Of a stretch of 60,000 nt of DNA, positions 52,502-60,000 are shown in pieces. Both the position numbers and the translations under genes were made by a program. The stretch comes from Bolinopsis microptera (Eukaryota; Ctenophora; Tentaculata; Lobata; Bolinopsidae), in the NCBI RefSeq assembly GCF_026151205.1, contig NC_087080.1, forward strand, positions 631,812-691,811, in the 5' to 3' direction. The notes under the pieces are model-generated. The model searched no databases. It worked only from the letters and a program-made list of their open reading frames with translations, and was not told where the DNA came from. Numbering within the stretch: position 1 is the first letter of the stretch; the number at the start of each line of letters is the position of its first letter.

Positions 52502-55500
52502 ATCTCATTAAACTATATAAAAAAATAAGTATAAAGAATAAGGAAAAGGAACGGGAATGAAGCCAATACCAGAAGTGAAACCCCACCAAAGAATAATTGA
52601 TCCTTAGGTAGACCTGGTGAAATAAAGTAACTGAACTGTAAGTTTAAGAAAAGACGGAAGGAATACAGGAGAGAGGAAATAATGTTATGTGAACATCATC
52701 AGCAGATGACTTGGCACACCGGTTTCGGGGGTTTAATACCTGTACCGGTTTAATGTGCCAAGACCCCCTAGCAATCACTCGTCAGTGATCACCTGTTCAC
52801 GTTAAATGTGATGTCAAGGATGTCGCTGACATCAAGTATACTGTATTTGTACAGAATACTAGGTCGGTCTTTCAGAAGCTTTCTGAATTTACTCTTCAGG
52901 AGTCTGTCATTATAACATCTTGAAAGAAGTGTCCTATAAAGGGTGTTGGTAGAACACAGAAAAGAATCAAGGTCAGAGATAATGGAAGAGTAACGAAGGA
53001 CCTGACCGTAAAAAACATTATAACCAACAGAAGAGGAAATATTACTGTTAGGAAAGGTGTACATGACCACAGGAAAGTTGAAGTCATCAAGTTTGTTGTA
53101 AAGCTTGGTGGCGACGTGTCCGGAGTTATTCATCGAGATGTTGATGTCGAGATAGTTTACGGACTTATTGTCGTCACCACTCCTCTCCATAAGCAGGTCA
53201 GGTGGATAAATGGACCTGATTAGGTTAGAGAAATGCAAATAGTTCATGGTGTTGAGGTCGTCGACATATCTGCAGTTTCTTGAGAGGAGCTTAGCGAGAC
53301 CGAACTTCTTTTCTTTGATTAGGCGTGTCATGTAGTTGAATTCACACTTCCCTAGCGAAAGATCAGCGAACTGGCTACTAGAATTCCCTCCCATGGGAAT
53401 GCCTTTCGTTTGTCTTAAAATCTGATCCCCAAAACAAACAAAAGTGTTAAACAGAATAAATGTAATAGCTGTTTTGAGTTTATCAGCAGAAAAACATAAG
53501 TATCCGTTATATTCCTTTTTAGAGAAAAAATTGTTGTTCTTATACAGAGAAACACAAATAAATTTATTCGTATTACTAAAGAGGAGATCTATTAGCTCGA
53601 AAAGCAGTGACTGTACAACCTGAAGGTCTAGATTGGTATACAGAGTGGTAAAGTCGTATACCTGCATATTAAAAATCTCTAGTCTAGGCAGCCTTTCCAG
53701 GAACTGTTTAGAGCTGTTAATGCTCCAGTCGCAGTTAATTCCAGTATTGTTGTAGATAGAGTTGCAGTATTTGGAAAAGTATTCTTTTAAAACTTTTAAA
53801 GCTTTGTTGACTACAACTGATATCTGCTTAGTGGTACATTTACTGGCCCCAGCTATAAATCTAGACTTATAAGGATTCTTGTGAAGTTTAGGAATCCAAA
53901 AGATTCTCGGTAGACAAAGGTTGTCCTCAGAAACACGAATATTAAAGTTATCTTTAATGAAGTTCACATGTTCCTGAATAATATCATCCTCTACAGAGTT
54001 AACCGGATGATAAGTAGAATTGCCACGACACTCTAGAGAAGTGAGATCGTAGCCAAGTTCGTTGAGAAGGGTTAAAAGATAAAACTTCTTGCAGACAAAA
54101 ACATAATTATTTGAAGCTTTATCTACGGAGCAAATAATAAAAGAAGAAGAAAGACTGTCGAGATAAGATTTAACATCATCCCTTTGTAGAATGGAATTGT
54201 AGGGAGTGAAGTTATTAGGGGAGGAGGAGAGGAAGTTAAGGCGATTGGTGAAGATCCGGGAGACCTCATCTTTCCAATCCTGGAATTCCAAACATGAAAG
54301 TCCATGTTTCCTAGCCATACGGGTGGCGAAGTTGGCTGAACACTCGTTGAGGCTCTCCAAGATTTGCTCAGGAGGAACAGACACAGGTTCCCTAAATTTG
54401 GTACCGTAACTCATGATGCCTCTTAAATCCTCGTGCTCAATGAAAGCAAGGTCACCGGTGATGATGTGGCCTCGAGGCTGATAGCAATAAGGGTTACTGG
54501 AACAGGGGCAATCACCTTCCAGGATGGAGGAAATAGTAGTATTATCAAGTGATTTAAGGAATCTATTATAATTAAAAAGCTTACGCCCGACAGGAATATC
54601 GTACTTATAGTAAACTTTTAAGGGAAGGAAAGGCGTAAGGTTTGGAGGGAGAAGAGTCAAGATCCTAGAGTCACGAATGACTGATTCTATTCGGAGTTTA
54701 TCAAATATTTTAGAACAATAGTGAAAAGTGATAAACTCGCTATTAACAGAGGTGATATTAGGAGAAGAAGTGCTGTCTTGGCCAGCAAAAGATTGTATAA
54801 CAAGGAAAATGGCTCCAGATTTGCAGAGGGAATGAGAGCTAAGTTGCTTGAGCTCGCCTTTTTGAAGGCTACTTATATCTTTATAAAAGCTGTATTTGCT
54901 TTCAGACATTTTTCTTTTTAAACTTTCATATTTATTGTCAATCTCTCTTAAAGTGAGAGTCCTTTTGTATATTCTATCTTCATGGCTTTTGTTTTTCTTT
55001 TTTCTGCCATGTCCTCTTTTATATCTTTTTATTTTACTTTTAAAATAAATATCGTTAAAGTTGCTTTTAGAAATATTACCAGAACCTTTTATGTTGTCAT
55101 TGAGACCTAGAGGGTGAGCAGTGCTCAGGAGATTAATCCAAAGAAGTTCCCTGTCAGCTAAGGCCAGACGAGGGTCTTCAGTAGAGGAAGGGTCAATAAA
55201 ATCAATAATTTGAATGGAGGCGTCATGAAAATTATGACCGGGAGTATTAAAGTGGTCATGGACAAAGGAGGATTTGCCGGCTTTAACCGAAGCACGGTGT
55301 CCATTCATGCGTTCATTAAGGCGCTGTTCTGTGAGCCCAACATATTGAATACCACAAGAACAAGTGAGGAGATAGATAATAGAAGAAGATTTACAAGAAA
55401 AGGATTCAGAGTGAGTTAACATGAAAGAATTATTAGTAACGTAACTGGTGAAAATATTACTTGACCTGAATGGTTTACAGGTGAGACATCTTGACTTATT

Positions 55501-56020
55501 ACACGGTGTTATATCAGGGGAAATAATACTGTTGGGATGAATCCAAGTGTTGGATGTGATGTTATATATTTTATTTCCTTTCTTAAGTCAAGAATTTACA
55601 GGACAAACTTAACAGCCGACTCCAACTGAAAAAGCCCTGGGAACCATCACCAACCAGATGCCTTGGGGCTGCCAAGGTTAAGCGGGCGTTAGGTGACATG
55701 AACTAATGTTCTCCCACTGTCACAGTGCAGCCAAGCAGAGTGCTGTTGTTCCAAGAACACTCTTTATAACCGGATCACACACTGCCGCTGCTTCTCGTAC
55801 CGTAGCTAGGGCGGGCAGCTCACGCCCCTGTTTGGTCTAAGGAACAGAAAACATGAAGGGAAACACTCCTGAAGAACTGTGCAAAAGGGGGTAATAATAT
55901 CAAAAAAAGGGCCAACTAGCAAAAACTAAGGACGTAAATCATATAATAACAAGCTATCACTTGGCGCATCCGGCAGGGCGGAGGAACCGCCACACACTTT
56001 CAACAGTGATACAAATTGCA
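52502..56020 (-). mobile_element. Penelope-like retroelement, Naiad type
   Basis: Minus-strand unit: 5' region 56020-55423, ORF 55422-52789, 3' UTR to 52502. The 3' UTR has a strong hairpin (CTTGGCAC...GTGCCAAG, with an inner ACCGGT pair) near 52710-52765. A further partial copy lies directly upstream in the same orientation (56021-56627), the tandem (pseudo-LTR) arrangement typical of Penelope-like elements. Confidence 0.85.
52789..55422 (-). CDS. GIY-YIG endonuclease and reverse transcriptase of a Naiad-type element (877 aa)
   Basis: An N-terminal GIY-YIG-like domain at about residues 14-100 (IIYLLTCSCGIQYVGLTEQ, then NERMNGHR and ELLWINLL). After a basic linker comes the reverse transcriptase, with motif A YDFTTLYTN (about 587), motif B KGIPMGG (about 675) and motif C YVDD (about 720). 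Most Penelope-like elements carry GIY-YIG after the reverse transcriptase. The reverse order defines the Naiad group. The reading frame is open upstream of this Met to about 55590 and includes a Cys cluster CNKSRCLTC, so the true start may be further 5' or non-ATG. All catalytic motifs are intact, so the element may be active. Confidence 0.9.
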   Translation of the reverse strand: MLTHSESFSCKSSSIIYLLTCSCGIQYVGLTEQRLNERMNGHRASVKAGKSSFVHDHFNTPGHNFHDASIQIIDFIDPSSTEDPRLALADRELLWINLLSTAHPLGLNDNIKGSGNISKSNFNDIYFKSKIKRYKRGHGRKKKNKSHEDRIYKRTLTLREIDNKYESLKRKMSESKYSFYKDISSLQKGELKQLSSHSLCKSGAIFLVIQSFAGQDSTSSPNITSVNSEFITFHYCSKIFDKLRIESVIRDSRILTLLPPNLTPFLPLKVYYKYDIPVGRKLFNYNRFLKSLDNTTISSILEGDCPCSSNPYCYQPRGHIITGDLAFIEHEDLRGIMSYGTKFREPVSVPPEQILESLNECSANFATRMARKHGLSCLEFQDWKDEVSRIFTNRLNFLSSSPNNFTPYNSILQRDDVKSYLDSLSSSFIICSVDKASNNYVFVCKKFYLLTLLNELGYDLTSLECRGNSTYHPVNSVEDDIIQEHVNFIKDNFNIRVSEDNLCLPRIFWIPKLHKNPYKSRFIAGASKCTTKQISVVVNKALKVLKEYFSKYCNSIYNNTGINCDWSINSSKQFLERLPRLEIFNMQVYDFTTLYTNLDLQVVQSLLFELIDLLFSNTNKFICVSLYKNNNFFSKKEYNGYLCFSADKLKTAITFILFNTFVCFGDQILRQTKGIPMGGNSSSQFADLSLGKCEFNYMTRLIKEKKFGLAKLLSRNCRYVDDLNTMNYLHFSNLIRSIYPPDLLMERSGDDNKSVNYLDINISMNNSGHVATKLYNKLDDFNFPVVMYTFPNSNISSSVGYNVFYGQVLRYSSIISDLDSFLCSTNTLYRTLLSRCYNDRLLKSKFRKLLKDRPSILYKYSILDVSDILDITFNVNR

Positions 56021-56627
56021 ATCTCATTAAACTATATAAAAAATAAGTATAAAGAATAAGGAAAAGGAACGGGAATGAAGCCAATACCAGAAGTGAAACC
56101 CCACCAAAGAATAATTGATCCTTAGGTAGACCTGGTGAAATAAAGTAACTGAACTGTAAGTTTAAGAAAAGACGGAAGGAATACAGGAGAGAGGAAATAA
56201 TGTTATGTGAACATCATCAGCAGATGACTTGGCACACCGGTTTCGGGGGTTTAATACCTGTACCGGTTTAATGTGCCAAGACCCCCTAGCAATCACTCGT
56301 CAGTGATCACCTGTTCACGTTAAATGTGATGTCAAGGATGTCGCTGACATCAAGTATACTGTATTTGTGCAGAATACTAGGTCGGTCTTTCAGAAGCTTT
56401 CTGAATTTACTCTTCAGGAGTCTGTCATTATAACATCTTGAAAGAAGTGTCCTATAAAGGGTGTTGGTAGAACACAGAAAAGAATCAAGGTCAGAGATAA
56501 TGGAAGAGTAACGAAGGACCTGACCGTAAAAAACATTATAACCAACAGAAGAGGAAATATTACTGTTAGGAAAGGTGTACATGACCACAGGAAAGTTGAA
56601 GTCATCAAGTTTGTTGTAAAGCTTGGT
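56021..56627 (-). pseudogene. Truncated tandem copy of the Naiad element
   Basis: Matches 52502-53109 almost exactly: the last 93 codons of the ORF plus the 3' UTR. One amino acid changes (Tyr to His near the end of the protein) and an A-run is one base shorter. The copy stops abruptly at 56627 and joins unrelated DNA. Confidence 0.92.
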
Positions 56628-57034
56628 TATTGATTTAAAGTTGCAACTGTTTATTCAAACACACAGCACGTCTTGTTGTACAACTAAATGTAAATACGGC
56701 CGAATTTAGCAACACAACCTGAACTAATTGGGGTACATAAACGAACAAAATGGCACTGAAATCACAATGGCCTGAACTCTCTAGCGTGCTGTAGATCTCA
56801 AATCTCAAGCACCGTTTAAAACTACCAACGAAGAGTCTGCTCTCCCAAATAAAAGANNNNNNNNNNNNNNNNNNNNNNNNNNNNNNNNNNNNNNNNNNNN
56901 NNNNNNNNNNNNNNNNNNNNNNNNNNNNNNNNNNNNNNNNNNNNNNNNNNNNNNNNAAAAATTTGGGCAAATGTTTAAATTCACAAAAACGAGTCATATT
57001 CATTGGTCATATTATCCATTTGTATGTGTTCAAC
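56628..57034. other. Unassigned DNA around an assembly gap
   Basis: Contains the 100-N gap at 56857-56956. No gene is seen. Confidence 0.5.
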
Positions 57035-57140
57035 TACGAATGAAATGAAATAATGTGCTTGTATACCGCCCATATGGTTAGTAACTGACACAAGTGTCAG
57101 GTACTAACCACGTCAGAGCGGTTCTAAAGGGTGAGGTGAA
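57035..57140 (-). mobile_element. LINE 3' end with (GAAAT)n tail
   Basis: Reverse complement of the LINE 3' end at 6895-7003, including GCCCATATGGTTAGTAAC and CGTCAGAGCGGTTCTAAAGG. Only the terminal part of the element is recognised. Confidence 0.7.
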
Positions 57141-57874
57141 AATATCCAGCAACAAACAACTAAATCATGATCTCAAAAACAAATCTATTCAGAAAAAATT
57201 AAAACTTTAATTATATCATAATATAGTAATCATAGGAAGATTTATTGATATATACCACACAACGATTAACAATAAACCACCAGAAACTCAGAAAACACTT
57301 CAAAAGTATCATTATATAGGAATCAAAGGAAGGTTTAATATTTAAACGAACTACGAAATAAATTATATATGATCTGAACACAATTACTTTAATTCAAATC
57401 ATTTAGTTGGAGCAATAAGCAAGCCAATTTAAATATGCATATTCTCAAACATCAAATCCGTAATTAATATAATCATTAAGCTACTCTGTAACGTTAGTTT
57501 TGCAACTGGTACACTGGTACACTGGTACCCAGGTCAGGGTTTATATCTGAGAACGGTCGAAATCTAGTTGCGACTATTGTTCAAGAAGCTTGAAAAGAAC
57601 GCCGCGCACAGGGATTGGCCAATTACCGGATAATATTTGAATAAATTGTTAAATCTGTATTTTTTAATTGATAAAAGTTTTTCTGAAATTATTTAATCAA
57701 GTGAATACAAATTAGAATTTTATTCAAAAAGTACCTCAAGACATGCGCATAAAACGAAAATCAGATCTTCAAAACGGTTAACAAATTAGACCAGTAGCAA
57801 AATACAAACATTTCATGCAAACATTTTTTTGCGAAAGAATCTTATCATATTAGAACATAAACTGTCACAATGTC
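57141..57874. other. AT-rich DNA, no gene recognised
   Basis: Lies downstream of the tail-anchored gene and, by inference, in SPTLC1 intron 8. A short ACTGGTAC repeat is at about 57510-57530. Confidence 0.4.
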
Positions 57875-57993
57875 CTAAAACATTTTAGACCATACTATGA
57901 ACACAATCAAAGCAAACAAGCCCAGAAGTATTATCTTCTGTATAGGAACTATTCCATCTTTGAGGTGGGGAACCAGTGCTGCAACTTGTCGCT
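57875..57993 (-). CDS. Last exon of a tail-anchored membrane protein gene (partial)
   Basis: The minus strand has an acceptor CTTTCAG, then 38 codons and a TAG stop. The peptide reads RQVAALVPHLKDGIVPIQK, then the hydrophobic helix IILLGLFALIVFIVW and a short SKMF tail. That is the layout of a C-terminal membrane anchor inserted into ER or mitochondrial outer membrane. The exon enters in phase 1. The nearest upstream donor, GAAACTG|GTAAG at 58377, ends in phase 1 in the frame reading LFSET, so the two can join. I do not recognise the protein family. The gene continues beyond the window on the minus strand. Confidence 0.55.
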
Positions 57994-58376
57994 CTGAAAG
58001 ATAACACATTAATTTTCAGTACGTTTTACCTAACAATATCATTTTTTAGCTAGCAGAATGGTTTTCAGAGGGCATTAATGAAATGTACTATGAGCTGGTC
58101 CCAAGTCCAGACGCCATTTTATTCTTTGTAATTTTCAATAACCCTGTCTAGTTATTGACTACTGATTACGATAAGTTGCTGTGCGGGGTGAAGGACAGGA
58201 TCTACATTTCGGTAGGATAGACGACACATTTATTAAACTTAAAGGTATACAAATATTTTGGTCTCATCATAATCATATGTCACTATTTGTCACTATAATA
58301 GATTCGTCATGGATAAATAGCCAACATCAAAGATCACCCAAATTCACGAAAATCTCATCACACAAAATAATCTTAC
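57994..58376 (-). other. Inferred 383-bp intron of the tail-anchored gene
   Basis: Bounded on the minus strand by GTAAGATTATT (58376) and CTTTCAG (57994). AT-rich, with no other content. Confidence 0.4.
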
Positions 58377-60000
58377 CAGTTTCAGAGAAAATTCCGGTAT
58401 TATCAATAATCTTACCGGTTTCAGAGAAAAGTCCGGTATTATCAATAATCTTACCAGTTTCGGAGAAAAGTCCGGTATTATCAATAATCTTACCAGTTTC
58501 AGAGAAAAGTCCGGTATTATCAATAATCTTACCAGTTTCAGAGAAAAGTCCGGTATTATCAATAATCTTACCAGTTTCAGAGAAAAGTCCGGTATTATCA
58601 ATAATCTTACCAGTTTCAGAGAAAAGTCCGGTATTATCAATAATCTTACCAGTTTCGGAGAAAAGTCCGGTATTATCAATAATCTCACCAGTCTCAGAGA
58701 AAAGTCCGGTATTATCAATAATCTTACCAGTTCCGGAGAAAAGTCCGGTATTATCAATAATCTTACCAGTTTCAGAGAAAAGTCCGGTATTATCAATAAT
58801 CTTACCAGTTTCAGAGAAAAGTCCGGTATTATCAATAATCTTACCAGTTTCAAAGAAAAGTCCGGTATTATCAATAATCTTACCAGTTCCGGAGAAAAGT
58901 CCGGTATTATCAATAATCTTACCAGTTTCAGAGAAAAGTCCGGTATTATCAATAATCTTACCAGTTTCAGAGAAAAGTCCGGTATTATCAATAATCTTAC
59001 CAGTTTCGGAGAAAAGTCCGGTATTATCAATAATCTCACCAGTCTCAGAGAAAAGTCCGGTATTATCAATAATCTTACCAGTTCCGGAGAAAAGTCCGGT
59101 ATTATCAATAATCTTACCAGTTTCAGAGAAAAGTCCGGTATTATCAATAATCTTACTAGTTTCAGAGAAAAGTCCGGTATTATCAATAATCTTACCAGTT
59201 TCGGAGAAAAGTCCGGTATTATCAATAATCTTACCAGTTTCAGAGAAAAGTCCGGTATTATCAATAATCTTACCAGTTTCAGAGAAAAGTCCGGTATTAT
59301 CAATAATCTTACCAGTTTCAGAGAAAAGTCCGGTATTATCAATAATCTTACCAGTTTCGGAGAAAAGTCCGGTATTATCAATAATCTTACCAGTTTCAGA
59401 GAAAAGTCCGGTATTATCAATAATCTTACCAGTTTCAGAGAAAAGTCCGGTATTATCAATAATCTTACCAGTTTCAGAGAAAAGTCCGGTATTATCAATA
59501 ATCTTACCAGTTTCAGAGAAAAGTCCGGTATTATCAATAATCTTACCAGTTTCGGAGAAAAGTCCGGTATTATCAATAATCTTACCAGTTTCAGAGAAAA
59601 GTCCGGTATTATCAATAATCTTACCAGTTTCAGAGAAAAGTCCGGTATTATCAATAATCTTACCAGTTTCAGAGAAAAGTCCGGTATTATCAATAATCTT
59701 ACCAGTTTCAGAGAAAAGTCCGGTATTATCAATAATCTTACCAGTTCCGGAGAAAAGTCCGGTATTATCAATAATCTTACCAGTTTCAGAGAAAAGTCCG
59801 GTATTATCAATAATCTTACCTGTTTCAGAGAAAAGTCCGGTATTATCAATAATCTTACCAGTTCCGGAGAAAAGTCCGGTATTATCAATAATCTTACCAG
59901 TTTCAGAAAAAAGTCCGGTATTATCAATAATCTTACCAGTTTCAAAGAAAAGTCCGGTATTATCAATAATCTTACCAGTTTCAGAGAAAAGTCCGGTATT
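58366..60000 (-). repeat. 39-bp minisatellite carrying a splice donor, about 42 units, runs off the window
   Basis: The unit is CTTACCAGTTTCAGAGAAAA plus GTCCGGTATTATCAATAAT on the plus strand. On the minus strand each unit reads GAAACTGGTAAGATTATT, a consensus donor. The unit is 13 codons, and four of the six frames are open throughout. The minus frame that fits the downstream exon encodes IIDNTGLFSETGK per unit. Variants are mainly single-base (TCAGAG, TCGGAG, CCGGAG). Confidence 0.93.

Noticed and set aside
52700-52780. Hammerhead ribozyme in the Naiad 3' UTR
   Set aside because: GAAAC and CTGATGATG are present on the minus strand, but their order and spacing do not leave room for stems I and II. 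It is kept only as a hairpin, with a covariance search suggested.

Overview
The window is nuclear DNA of an invertebrate animal, or a close relative of animals. The host genes have many small exons split by long GT...AG introns. The base composition is AT-rich, minisatellites are abundant, and the transposon set (Ty1/copia, Penelope-like, LINE, Polinton-like, several MITEs) fits an early-branching or aquatic metazoan. I cannot name the species. Two runs of exactly 100 N (1258-1357 and 56857-56956) are scaffold gaps.

Layout. (1) About 1-17,280 is gene-poor repeat DNA. It holds a 151-bp MITE (797-947), a 1.5-kb TIR element with CTGTCAGAATGA repeats (2007-3535), a 3-kb TIR element (4808-7775) containing an ORF1-only LINE (5967-7003), and a full-length but internally deleted Ty1/copia element with identical LTRs and a 5-bp target duplication (8941-13849). 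(2) 17,280-18,510 is a 5'-truncated LINE. (3) 18,882-24,460 has two Rab24-like GTPase genes head to tail: one intronless (18882-19478) and one with six exons (20352-24460). (4) From 25,248 to at least 51,525 run the first eight exons of SPTLC1 (serine palmitoyltransferase subunit 1), and the gene continues past the window. Its 21-kb intron 4 contains a Rho-like GTPase gene on the opposite strand (28010-42806). Intron 1 of that gene contains a 12-kb almost perfect palindrome (30443-42504). The palindrome has 6-bp target duplications, ends beginning AG, and one complete protein-primed family-B DNA polymerase gene in each arm. (5) 52,500-56,630 holds a Penelope-like retroelement with an N-terminal GIY-YIG domain (Naiad type), next to a truncated tandem copy. 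(6) 57,875-60,000 holds the last exon of a minus-strand tail-anchored protein gene and a long 39-bp minisatellite.

Two themes stand out. First, the palindromic Polinton-like element looks like an inverted dimer of a protein-primed DNA element that kept only the polymerase and its control regions. Second, minisatellites and short tandem duplications repeatedly start at exon-intron junctions: SPTLC1 exons 2, 4 and 8, Rab24 exon 6, the Rho-like gene exon 1, and the tail-anchored gene. They copy splice donors or acceptors many times, sometimes in multiples of three bases. Many of these arrays also carry a 14-bp palindromic module, GTAACCATGGTAAC, that fits the RFX X-box consensus.

Exon models were read by eye from reading frame, splice-site consensus and remembered family alignments. 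No search or transcript was available.
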